This document shows, one piece after another, positions 9,052 through 16,855 of a stretch of DNA of 21,655 nucleotides (its first letter is position 1; the number at the start of each line of letters is the position of its first letter). Location: the NCBI GenBank assembly GCA_016212045.1, contig JACRHO010000052.1, forward strand, positions 1 to 21,655. The letters run 5' to 3'. Origin of the DNA: Candidatus Omnitrophota bacterium (lineage in GTDB: Bacteria; Omnitrophota; Gorgyraeia; Gygaellales; Profunditerraquicolaceae). Below the pieces are notes generated by a model, which was not told the origin of the DNA, searched no databases, and saw only the letters and a program-made list of their open reading frames with translations. The translations under genes were made by a program, and so were the position numbers.

Positions 9052-10077
9052 ATGAAGAACATATTTAAAGGAAAGAAAATCTTGGTTACCGGCGGCACAG
9101 GCTCTATCGGCAGCGTCATTGTAAAGGAATTGTTAAAATCGGATCCCGCGGTTATACGCATCCTGGATATTGACGAAGAAGACCAGTTTTATTTACAGCA
9201 TGAACTTGCAAGATTCAAAAATATCCGTTATCTCATCGGAGACATCAGAAATAAAGACAGGTTGAAGTTAGCGATGAGGGATATAGATATTGTTTTCCAT
9301 ACTGCGGCATTAAAGCATGTGCCTTTGTGCGAATACAACCCTTTTGAGGCGATAGAAACTAATATCATCGGAACGCAGAATGTCATTTCTGCTGCTATTG
9401 ATTCTGGTGTTAAGCGGGTAGTCGTGATCAGCACAGATAAGGCCACTGAACCGACTAATGTTATGGGGGCAACTAAGCTTTTGGCGGAAAGGTTGGTGGC
9501 TGCGGCATCTTTATACTCTCGCGGCAAAGGAAGCCCGTTATTATCTTGCGTAAGATTCGGCAATGTCTTAAATTCCCGCGGTTCTCTGGTTCCTCTGGTA
9601 ATAAGACAGATACAGAAAGGCGGCCCTATTACCGTTACTGACCCCAAGATGACGCGGTTTATTATGTCAACAGAGGAAGCAATAAGGCTATTGTTTAGTG
9701 CGGTTGAGAAGTCATTGGGCGGAGAAGTCTTTGTTTTAAAAATGCCGGCATTTAAGTTAGGAGACCTTATTGATATATTGATAGAGCGCTTTGCCCCTGA
9801 ATATGGCTATAAGAAATCCCAAATACGAATAAAGTATATAGGGCCAAGGCCCGGAGAAAGGTACTCCGAGATATTAATTACTGAGCAGGAGGCAGAAATA
9901 GCCTTAGAGTCAAAAGATATGTTTATAATCCCCGCGCAAAATACCTTTCTTGGCACTAAGATGAAACGGGGGTATACAGGTACAAAATCTGCTCCTAAAT
10001 GGGCGATTACCTCTGATAACGTTAAAAAGATCGGGAAAAAAGAATTAAAAGAATTATTAGCTAAAGAGGGGCTTTAG
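9052..10077 (+). CDS. NDP-sugar 4,6-dehydratase, PseB/CapD/WbpM-like (short form)
   Basis: A 341-residue extended short-chain dehydrogenase/reductase. The NAD(P) motif is VTGGTGSIGS (12-21). Other family signatures are HTAALKHVPLCE (83-94), VISTDKATEPTNVMGATK (125-142), RFGNVLNSRGS and RPGERYSE. The usual SDR tyrosine is methionine (M138), giving the S127-M138-K142 arrangement described for WbpM rather than the S-Y-K triad; D129 and K130 are kept. It has no transmembrane N-terminus, so it corresponds to the soluble PseB/short CapD form. Likely reaction: conversion of UDP-GlcNAc or a related nucleotide sugar to the 4-keto-6-deoxy product for the aminotransferase just upstream. Epimerisation at C5 (PseB type) or none cannot be decided from sequence. 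Confidence 0.93.
   Translation: MKNIFKGKKILVTGGTGSIGSVIVKELLKSDPAVIRILDIDEEDQFYLQHELARFKNIRYLIGDIRNKDRLKLAMRDIDIVFHTAALKHVPLCEYNPFEAIETNIIGTQNVISAAIDSGVKRVVVISTDKATEPTNVMGATKLLAERLVAAASLYSRGKGSPLLSCVRFGNVLNSRGSLVPLVIRQIQKGGPITVTDPKMTRFIMSTEEAIRLLFSAVEKSLGGEVFVLKMPAFKLGDLIDILIERFAPEYGYKKSQIRIKYIGPRPGERYSEILITEQEAEIALESKDMFIIPAQNTFLGTKMKRGYTGTKSAPKWAITSDNVKKIGKKELKELLAKEGL
10066..10071 (+). promoter_or_regulatory. ribosome binding site of the YfhO-like gene
   Basis: GAGGGG inside the last codons of the dehydratase gene, nine bases before ATG 10081. It supports 10081 as the start over the in-frame ATG six bases later. Confidence 0.6.
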
Positions 10078-10080
10078 CTT

Positions 10081-12576
10081 ATGAAGATGCTTAATTCAAA
10101 AAATATAAAAATTATTTTGTTTTTTATCGGTGCGACCATATTTTATTTTTTGGATTATTTCTTATTTAAAAAAACGCCGCTTAATTTAAATATCGTAACT
10201 GATTATCTAGGGACTGAATTCCCTCTTTTTTCGCTAATCGCGTCCTTATTAAAAAGAGGAATTTTTCCTCTTTGGAATCCCTATATTTTTTGCGGCAACC
10301 CATTATTTGCCAGCGGGTTTTCCGTGATAAACATTTTTAATCTGCCGGCTTTATTTCTTAAATCTCTTACAGCTTACGTCCTTTCCTTGGTGCTGCAGCT
10401 TTTCTGCGCCGGCATATTTATGTTTTATTATTTAAACAAAGGTCTGAATCTGACTAAAAATGCCTCTTTTTTGGGTGCGGTAATTTTTATGTTTAATCCG
10501 CTATTTTTGACCACCCTGCCGCACGTATTCGGAGATCCTTCTATTGTCTTATGGGTTCCTTTAGTTCTTTTATTCTATGAGTTGTCATTTCAAAGAAGAA
10601 ATATCATTTATGCACTTCTCTGTGGTTTGATACTCTCAGTATCCTTTTATACCGGGACAGGATATTTATATCTATATTCCTGTTTATTTTTATTATTGTA
10701 TGCTGCTTATCGTATCTATAAAGGTAGCGATAATAAGAAATATATCCCTTATCATTTCATTAGGTTAGGTATACTGCTTTTAGTATCTTTACTTTTATCT
10801 GCTGCGCGGATTTTACCTATGGTAGAACTTGCCCAGTTGTCCCAGAGGGGCCCTGAGCACTTAGCAGAGGGGCTATGGATATCCAATCTGATAGGGATTT
10901 TCTTGCCTTTCGGGTCTGTCCAGATCGGCCAGGCCGAGATAGGAACTTTAAACTATGCCTATTTCTATTACGCCGGCACAGCCACTATCTTTTTAGTTTT
11001 AGCCGCCTTTCTCTATTTAAGAAAAAAACATTTTACCGGACTCTTTTTATGGTCCCTTTTAATCCTGGTGAGTTCTTTGATATTATTACGCTATACCCCG
11101 ATAAAGTTATATCTATCAAGAATTAATTTTTTACTGGGAACCTTAGGGCTGGAGAGATTTAATTTCTATTACCATATTATAGTAGGAGCGATTGCAGCTT
11201 TAACTTATGATGCGTTAGAAAAAAAGAGCATAAAACCGCCTCTTTTATTCAATATCGTCAAATGCGTTAGAATCGTGATATTTTTCTATGCAGTTTTACT
11301 TATAGCGCTAGTCTTAGCCTGGATAGGAAAGGATTTCTTAAAACCCAAGATACTTCAGGTATTCCAGATAGTTTTTAGTAATCTATTGTTGGGACGCTTG
11401 GCGTATCAGCATAATATCAGTTATTATCTAGAAAAATTTTCATATCTATATGAACAATTTTTCCACTTATCTTTTTTATCCTTAGTTTTTATAGCTATAT
11501 CGGCGCGCTTGTTTTCTCTTATTTTTCTCTCAAGATTATGTAGGGGTAGAATGCGTTATTCTTTTATTTTAGTGTGTCTGGTAGCCATAGACTTAATCTT
11601 CGTTACCAAAATATTTAGTAAGCCATTTACGGACGATTATTATTTTATCTACGATTTTACATCTAAAGAAATGTCTTTTTTAAAGACAATTAAGCCCACG
11701 GAACGGATGGGGATTAAAATTAACTATTATACCAGGGACTTTAATCGGCCAGATTTTAAGTTAGATTATACTAACCAGATAGCGGATTTAGGGCCGCACA
11801 AGTTAGGATTAAATTATGATGTGCCCATTGTATTTGAAGCAAGTACTCCCGGAGGCCTGGATGGTCTGCATTTAAAGAGATACAACGAGTTTGTAGATTT
11901 GATCCATAAAGACGATCCTAATTATCCTCTTCGTCAGCAAACGCAGATTTATAGGTCAGTGGTAGAGTTTACCTCGATTAATTCAAGGCTCGTGGATTTA
12001 CTGGGTATGAAATATATATTTTCTGTATCTAAATTATCCGATGCTAAGCTCAAGTTTCTTTTCCAGGGCAAGGACTACTACGTTTATGAGAATTTCAATG
12101 TCCTGCCGCGCAGTTTCTTGGTCGGGAAGATAAAAATTGCAGCGGATAAAAAAGAAATATTTGATTTACTAAGCGATCCAAAATTTAATCCTGCCCAAGA
12201 GGCAATCTTAGAAGGGCCGTTTATGCACACCTTGGATAAATCTGAAGATAAATCTCGCTCAGCGGATATAGTTTTTTATCAGCCAAATAAAGTAATTATT
12301 GAGACTTCTGATAATCACGATAGTTTATTAGTTTTAACTGATGCCTATTATCCGGGTTGGAAGGCTTTTATTGACGGAAAAGAAACCAAAATTTATATTA
12401 CGGATTATATTTTCCGCTCTATTTATTTTCCGAAAGGTAGGCATAGAGTTGAGTTCGTATACGATCCATTTTCCTTGAAACTGGGCCTGGTTATATCAGT
12501 AGTCACGCTATTAATATTGATTTTTATATTTATCTCTAAACTTATTAATATCACGCAAACTGTTATGAAGATTTAG
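10081..12576 (+). CDS. YfhO-like large membrane protein (predicted GT-C glycosyltransferase)
   Basis: An 831-residue membrane protein matching the bacterial YfhO pattern. The N-terminal helix is followed by a loop with D41, FPLWNPYIFCGNPLFA (62-77), then many helices up to about residue 510. A soluble domain of nearly 300 residues follows, with LLGMKYIFS and, near the end, the signature YYPGWKAFIDGKE, and then one last helix (about 802-822). Family knowledge: Gram-positive YfhO is implicated in glycosylation of lipoteichoic acid or polysaccharides, presumably from lipid-linked sugars; relatives are frequent in uncultured Gram-negative phyla. The gene begins three bases after the dehydratase stop. 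Substrate and acceptor are unknown. Confidence 0.9.
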   Translation: MKMLNSKNIKIILFFIGATIFYFLDYFLFKKTPLNLNIVTDYLGTEFPLFSLIASLLKRGIFPLWNPYIFCGNPLFASGFSVINIFNLPALFLKSLTAYVLSLVLQLFCAGIFMFYYLNKGLNLTKNASFLGAVIFMFNPLFLTTLPHVFGDPSIVLWVPLVLLFYELSFQRRNIIYALLCGLILSVSFYTGTGYLYLYSCLFLLLYAAYRIYKGSDNKKYIPYHFIRLGILLLVSLLLSAARILPMVELAQLSQRGPEHLAEGLWISNLIGIFLPFGSVQIGQAEIGTLNYAYFYYAGTATIFLVLAAFLYLRKKHFTGLFLWSLLILVSSLILLRYTPIKLYLSRINFLLGTLGLERFNFYYHIIVGAIAALTYDALEKKSIKPPLLFNIVKCVRIVIFFYAVLLIALVLAWIGKDFLKPKILQVFQIVFSNLLLGRLAYQHNISYYLEKFSYLYEQFFHLSFLSLVFIAISARLFSLIFLSRLCRGRMRYSFILVCLVAIDLIFVTKIFSKPFTDDYYFIYDFTSKEMSFLKTIKPTERMGIKINYYTRDFNRPDFKLDYTNQIADLGPHKLGLNYDVPIVFEASTPGGLDGLHLKRYNEFVDLIHKDDPNYPLRQQTQIYRSVVEFTSINSRLVDLLGMKYIFSVSKLSDAKLKFLFQGKDYYVYENFNVLPRSFLVGKIKIAADKKEIFDLLSDPKFNPAQEAILEGPFMHTLDKSEDKSRSADIVFYQPNKVIIETSDNHDSLLVLTDAYYPGWKAFIDGKETKIYITDYIFRSIYFPKGRHRVEFVYDPFSLKLGLVISVVTLLILIFIFISKLINITQTVMKI

Positions 12577-12584
12577 TTTTTATT

Positions 12585-13319
12585 ATGGATAAAGGTCTCC
12601 AACTTTCTATAATTATACCGGCTTATAATGAAGAAAAGAGGCTTCCTGTAACTTTAGAGAGAATTGCCGGGTATCTAAAGTCAAAGGGATATACCTTTGA
12701 AATAATAGTGGTAGATGACGGCAGTAACGATAAGACCCAAGAAGTGGTACGTAACTTTATGAGAAAATATCCAATGTTAAGTCTTATACATAATCAGATA
12801 AGAAGCGGCAAAGGAGCTGCGGTTAGGGCTGGTATTTTAAGCTCTCGCGGAGAATTTATTTTCTTTTCAGATGCAGACCTTTCTACGCCTATAGATGAAA
12901 TTGAAAAGTTGCTTTTATCTTTAAAAGATGGTTATGATATTGCCTTTGCTTCCAGGGCAATGTCAGAATCTCAAGTTGTGGTTCGAGAGGCTTGGTACCG
13001 AGACATAATGGGAAAGATATTTTGTTTTTTAGTCAGGCATCTGGTTGTAGCGGGTGTAAGGGATTCGCAGTGCGGATTCAAGGGGTTTCGCAGAGATAAG
13101 GCATCAATTCTTTTTTCGCGGCAGCGGCTTAATGGTTTCGCTTTTGACGTGGAAATTTTATTCCTGGCGAGAAAACTAAATTTTTCTTCTCAGGAGATAC
13201 CCGTAAGATGGATAGATTCCCCCAAAAGCAAGGTAAATCCGATTGTTGATTCCTGTAAGATGTTAATAGGATTATTCAAGATTCATTTGAATAACTTAGC
13301 CGGAAAGTATGCTGATTGA
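12585..13319 (+). CDS. GT2 family glycosyltransferase, polyprenyl/dolichyl-phosphate glucosyltransferase-like
   Basis: A compact 244-residue GT-A fold enzyme. Motifs in order: IIIPAYNEEKRLP (9-21), IVVDDGSNDKT (41-51, donor-binding D44 and D45), GKGAAVRAG (75-83), SDADLSTP (95-102, metal-binding DxD) and RDSQCGFKGF (159-168). The combination with FAFDVEILFLA is typical of ALG5/dolichyl-phosphate glucose synthase-like enzymes. It lacks C-terminal membrane helices. Likely role: transfer of a sugar from a nucleotide donor to undecaprenyl phosphate, which would feed the GT-C enzymes of the same operon. It starts eight bases after the YfhO-like gene and overlaps the following radical-SAM gene. The identity of the sugar is not visible. 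Confidence 0.9.
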   Translation: MDKGLQLSIIIPAYNEEKRLPVTLERIAGYLKSKGYTFEIIVVDDGSNDKTQEVVRNFMRKYPMLSLIHNQIRSGKGAAVRAGILSSRGEFIFFSDADLSTPIDEIEKLLLSLKDGYDIAFASRAMSESQVVVREAWYRDIMGKIFCFLVRHLVVAGVRDSQCGFKGFRRDKASILFSRQRLNGFAFDVEILFLARKLNFSSQEIPVRWIDSPKSKVNPIVDSCKMLIGLFKIHLNNLAGKYAD

Positions 13320-14769
13320 TATGTTAGATATTCTCTTAATATATCCTCCTTTATCCATAAATGAGCGCTATGGCAAGAGGAGGTTGGGTCGAGTAGGGGG
13401 TAACTTACCGCCGTTAGGTTTGGCTTATATTGCCTCTTTTTTGCGGGAACATAAATTTAACGTAGATATTATTGACGGTCCAACAAGCGAGATGACGGAA
13501 GAGGAGATACTGAAAAAAATAAAATTATTGCAACCCAAAGTCATTGGCCTCTCCGCAATGACTTCGGTATTCAAGCGGGCAGCAGAGTTAGCCAGAAAGA
13601 TCAGGTCTAAATTTCCTGATACGCTAATTATTATAGGTGGGCACCACGCTTCGATATTACCTATTGAATCATTATCAGATAATCCTTCTTTTGACATTTT
13701 AGTTTATGGAGAAGGCGAACATACTCTTTTGGAAGTAATGCATAAGTTTAGAGATACCGATTTTAACCGACATAAATTTTTAAATGATTATGCAATATTA
13801 GAAGGAATTAAGGGCATAACTTTTCGTAAGATTAATCAAATAAAGCAAACATTTCCCAGAGAAGCCATTGAAGATCTTGATGTTCTGCCTCCTCCTGCCT
13901 GGGACATCTTGCCTATGCACAAATATATTCCCTTGCCGAATCAGTATCTACGCCGGCCCGTGGTACATATGGTTTCTACCCGCGGTTGCCCTTTTGAATG
14001 CAGTTTCTGTTCCGCCGGATGCGTATTCGGTACTAAGATTCGCGCCTTAAGCCCTGTAAGGCTAGTCGATGTAATTAAATACGCCAAGGAGCGTTTTGGC
14101 GCACGCGAAATTTCTTTCTGGGATGATTGTATGAGTGTAAATAAAAAATGGATCATAGAGTTATGTCAATTGATGGTTGAAGAAAAACTGAATGTTACAT
14201 GGTCATGTTATTCCCGGGTAGACACATTAAACAGAGATATTCTTTTGTTGATGAAAAAAGCAGGGTGCTGGAATATATTTTACGGTTTTGAATCAGGGAA
14301 CCAGGAACTTCTGGATATAACCGGCAAGCGGATAACCTTAGAGCAGATAAGACAAGTTAATCAATGGACCAAGGAGGCAGGGATAGAGGTAAGGGCATCT
14401 TTTATGATTGCGCTTCCCGGTGAAACGCCTGAAATGGCGCAAAAGACTATAGATTTCGCTATTGCCTTGGAACCAGATTATGCGCAATTCTGTATCACTA
14501 CGCCCTTTCCCAAGACTAAACTCTATGAAGAGGCGCAGAGATACGGAAGGATCTCGGCGGATTTCTCTAGATATAATATCTGGGAAGCCGTATTCATACC
14601 TTATGGTTATAGAAATAAAGCTCAGATTGAGGCTATGGAGAGAATGGCAGTGCATAAGTTCTATCTTAGACCACGTTATATCTGGGGCAGGATAAGAAAA
14701 ATAAGGTCTTTTACCGACGTGATAAGATACCTTAAAGGCTTGAGGATGTTGATAGGTTTTATACAATGA
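13309..14769 (+). CDS. B12-binding radical SAM protein
   Basis: A 486-residue cobalamin-type radical-SAM protein and the most canonical member in the window. The B12 domain opens with ILLIYPPLS, has LPPLGLAYIASFL (33-45), IIGGHHASILP (108-118) and VYGEGEH (132-138), and again lacks the DxHxxG histidine. The radical-SAM core has STRGCPFECSFC (C227, C231, C234), with an extra C238. WDDCMSVN, FYGFESGN and FPKTKLYE mark later strands. The tail has KFYLRPRYIWGRIRKIRSF, a basic amphipathic segment also found in many B12-radical-SAM relatives. The start is ambiguous: ATG 13309 has GGA four bases upstream and overlaps the GT2 gene by 11 bases, while ATG 13321 fits the usual domain start better. Confidence 0.93.
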   Translation: MLIDMLDILLIYPPLSINERYGKRRLGRVGGNLPPLGLAYIASFLREHKFNVDIIDGPTSEMTEEEILKKIKLLQPKVIGLSAMTSVFKRAAELARKIRSKFPDTLIIIGGHHASILPIESLSDNPSFDILVYGEGEHTLLEVMHKFRDTDFNRHKFLNDYAILEGIKGITFRKINQIKQTFPREAIEDLDVLPPPAWDILPMHKYIPLPNQYLRRPVVHMVSTRGCPFECSFCSAGCVFGTKIRALSPVRLVDVIKYAKERFGAREISFWDDCMSVNKKWIIELCQLMVEEKLNVTWSCYSRVDTLNRDILLLMKKAGCWNIFYGFESGNQELLDITGKRITLEQIRQVNQWTKEAGIEVRASFMIALPGETPEMAQKTIDFAIALEPDYAQFCITTPFPKTKLYEEAQRYGRISADFSRYNIWEAVFIPYGYRNKAQIEAMERMAVHKFYLRPRYIWGRIRKIRSFTDVIRYLKGLRMLIGFIQ

Positions 14770-14799
14770 GTCCAGAATATTCTTCAATAGTATCGTACT

Positions 14800-16119
14800 A
14801 TGCTTACAAAAGATAAGATTTTTCGTTTAAGGATAATCAGGTGGACGTTTATAGGCATACTGATAAGATTCCTAGTAATGCCATTTACGCTGGATGCGGA
14901 TATCTTCTGGCTCAACTATTTGCCTTATCAATTAGTAAATGGGGGAGTTTTTGACCCCTACGCTTTTGCGAAGGCAAATTACGCAGATTGGGTTATCCCG
15001 ATGAACCTACCCTACCATCCGCCGTTATCATTTTATCTTACGGCATTTTTTGAGTTTATATCCAAGAGCCTTGTGCCTTCGCTGGGAAACTGGCTTGTTA
15101 GTTACGGGGAGTGGTTTAAGCTTGGCGGCGGGAATATGCTTAGACACATTGTCTCTCTAGATACGCCACAGCTATTCAGGATAATTTTTGCTTTGAAATT
15201 ACCTGCCTTAGTTTTAGATATGGCTTGCGGGTTTATGCTTTTAAGTTTAGTTAGCGATAAGAAAAATAAGCTCACCGTATATAAATTATGGATGTTGAAT
15301 TTGCCGGTTTTATATGCCGGCTATATCTGCGGTCACATTCCCGATATTTACGTATTATTCTTTATTGTGCTCGCCGCTTTTTTCTATGTAAAACGCAAAC
15401 CGGAATTGGTATTGCTATCTTTAAGTTTGGGGGCAGCAACCAAAATTTTTCCTTTGATATTGGTGTTGCCGGCAGCGATATTTTTAGGCAGGAATTTATG
15501 GGAGAAGACAAAATTACTTTTATTCGGTATAGTTCCCTTAATATTGATATTTATACCTTCGTATTTATCCAGCGGCGCTTATGCGCTATCCAGCCTCTTG
15601 CCAAGCAGTATCGGCACAAATGCAGCAACCACAGCTCTTAAGTTTATGAAATGGTTATTTATTGCAAGTTACACCTTTATCCTAGTACAGATTTATCTGG
15701 GAAACAAAAGGGATAAACCAAACTTTCTTTTATCCGATTACTTTTTATTAATCACCCTGTTATTTTTTGCTTTTCAACCGGTAGCTATCCGTTATTATAT
15801 CTGGGTTACGCCATTTCTGGCTTTAAGAATATCCAAGGATAAAATATTAGGTAAGTTTTTCTTAATCCAGTTTTTCACCCTGCTGCTGCTGAGGATAGAA
15901 GCGCAGAGGCATTTGCTGGGGACGTTTACCCCTTTAAATCCAACATTCTTCTCCAGCCTCCCCATACTCAAGTCATTCATTGCGCCCTTTATATCCCTAA
16001 ATTTTATATTTAAATTGTCTTACCGGATATTTGTCCTGGTAACATTATTTATGGTTTATCGCGTATATAAATACGGTTCTTCAGCAGGAGATGCGGCTTG
16101 TTGTCATGAAAGTATATAA
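14800..16119 (+). CDS. membrane glycosyltransferase, GT-C type (GT87/mannosyltransferase-like)
   Basis: A 439-residue polytopic protein with around ten hydrophobic helices. The first external loop has LDADIFWLNYL (31-41), with acidic D32 and D34 where GT-C enzymes keep their catalytic acid, and further on YHPPLSFYLTAFF (72-84), a common GT-C motif. CGHIPDIYVLFF and LGAATKIFPLILVLP resemble the GT87/DUF2029 and PIG-M-like groups. No large soluble C-terminal domain is present, unlike the other three GT-C-like proteins of the window. The gene follows a 30-base gap, the largest in the locus, without an obvious Shine-Dalgarno sequence. Its last 29 bases overlap the following gene if that starts at 16091. 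Donor and acceptor are unknown. Confidence 0.85.
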   Translation: MLTKDKIFRLRIIRWTFIGILIRFLVMPFTLDADIFWLNYLPYQLVNGGVFDPYAFAKANYADWVIPMNLPYHPPLSFYLTAFFEFISKSLVPSLGNWLVSYGEWFKLGGGNMLRHIVSLDTPQLFRIIFALKLPALVLDMACGFMLLSLVSDKKNKLTVYKLWMLNLPVLYAGYICGHIPDIYVLFFIVLAAFFYVKRKPELVLLSLSLGAATKIFPLILVLPAAIFLGRNLWEKTKLLLFGIVPLILIFIPSYLSSGAYALSSLLPSSIGTNAATTALKFMKWLFIASYTFILVQIYLGNKRDKPNFLLSDYFLLITLLFFAFQPVAIRYYIWVTPFLALRISKDKILGKFFLIQFFTLLLLRIEAQRHLLGTFTPLNPTFFSSLPILKSFIAPFISLNFIFKLSYRIFVLVTLFMVYRVYKYGSSAGDAACCHESI

Positions 16120-16855
16120 AAGAATAATTTTAATTGCCTGTTTTATTTTTCTAATCTGGCCTGATATGAAAGGCGAGAAGATTATAAGAGGGTTTTCTTT
16201 ACCTAAACCATTTTTGACCTTCGAAGATATTACTATGGTAAAGATCCCGGATGATTACCTGAATCTTTACGGAAGACATAGCATAGGCCAGTCCTTTGTC
16301 AATAAATTCAGCAACCTATGCCGCATAGGCATTTTTGTCAGGAATCCTAAGTATCAGGATTCCGGTGACCTGATATTTCATCTGCAGTCATCTATTGATT
16401 CACCTCAGGATTTAATAACCTTAAAGGTTGCGGCTAAGAATCTTTACGATAATTATTATCCCTTTATGCTTCCACCCCTAAATACTATGGGTAGGGGCAG
16501 TTTCTACTTTTTTGAATTCAAGCCGATTGCCGACTCGGCTAACCGGAAATTTTATTTTTATTTAGAGTCGCCTGAATCGCGGGAAGACAACAAAATAGAA
16601 ATCGGATATTTTAAAAATAAGTATGCCCGGGCATATGCAGAAGGCTTGTCTTATCGCGATGGCCGTGCTGAGGATTGGTATCTTGCTTTTCAAACTTATT
16701 CTTCCTGGAAAGGAAATATTTTTGATGCCTACAATATAATCTGGCAAAGACTTATCAGGGATATCAATTTTACAGTTTTCTATATCGCTGTATGCTTACT
16801 TCTCATAACAGGAATATTTATGGTGAGTTTTAAATTAAGATTGTTAGAAGAATGA
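16091..16855 (+). CDS. membrane-anchored protein with beta-rich extracytoplasmic domain
   Basis: A 254-residue protein with an N-terminal hydrophobic segment (about 11-24), a soluble middle and a C-terminal helix (about 228-247) ending in a short basic tail. The middle alternates hydrophobic and polar residues as in a beta-sandwich. It carries SIGQSFVNKFSNLCRIGIF (64-82), IFHLQSS, FYFYLESPES (154-163) and DWYLAFQTYSSW (195-206). I recognise this pattern as an accessory jelly-roll-like domain often attached to GT-C membrane proteins in uncultured bacteria and archaea; this is from memory, not a search. The gene overlaps the small GT-C gene upstream and the radical-SAM gene downstream (ATGA). 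Start choice is unclear: GCAGGAG abuts ATG 16091, and ATG 16106 lies 15 bases after it. Confidence 0.75.
   Translation: MRLVVMKVYKRIILIACFIFLIWPDMKGEKIIRGFSLPKPFLTFEDITMVKIPDDYLNLYGRHSIGQSFVNKFSNLCRIGIFVRNPKYQDSGDLIFHLQSSIDSPQDLITLKVAAKNLYDNYYPFMLPPLNTMGRGSFYFFEFKPIADSANRKFYFYLESPESREDNKIEIGYFKNKYARAYAEGLSYRDGRAEDWYLAFQTYSSWKGNIFDAYNIIWQRLIRDINFTVFYIAVCLLLITGIFMVSFKLRLLEE

Noticed and set aside
9228..9647. 139-codon open frame on the - strand
   Set aside because: It lies fully within the well-conserved dehydratase gene on the + strand and its translation shows no recognisable domain, so it is a shadow.
14774..14783. perfect 10-base palindrome AGAATATTCT in the 30-base gap before the small GT-C gene
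   Set aside because: It is A/T-rich, has no loop or T-run to act as a terminator, and a single short palindrome of this composition is expected by chance; I would not call it an operator.
14338..14787. 149-codon open frame on the - strand
   Set aside because: Antisense to the conserved end of a radical-SAM gene, with no recognisable motif and no ribosome site that stands out.
15288..15641. 117-codon alternative frame on the + strand
   Set aside because: It is inside the GT-C gene in another frame, and the GT-C frame is the one that shows helices and family motifs.
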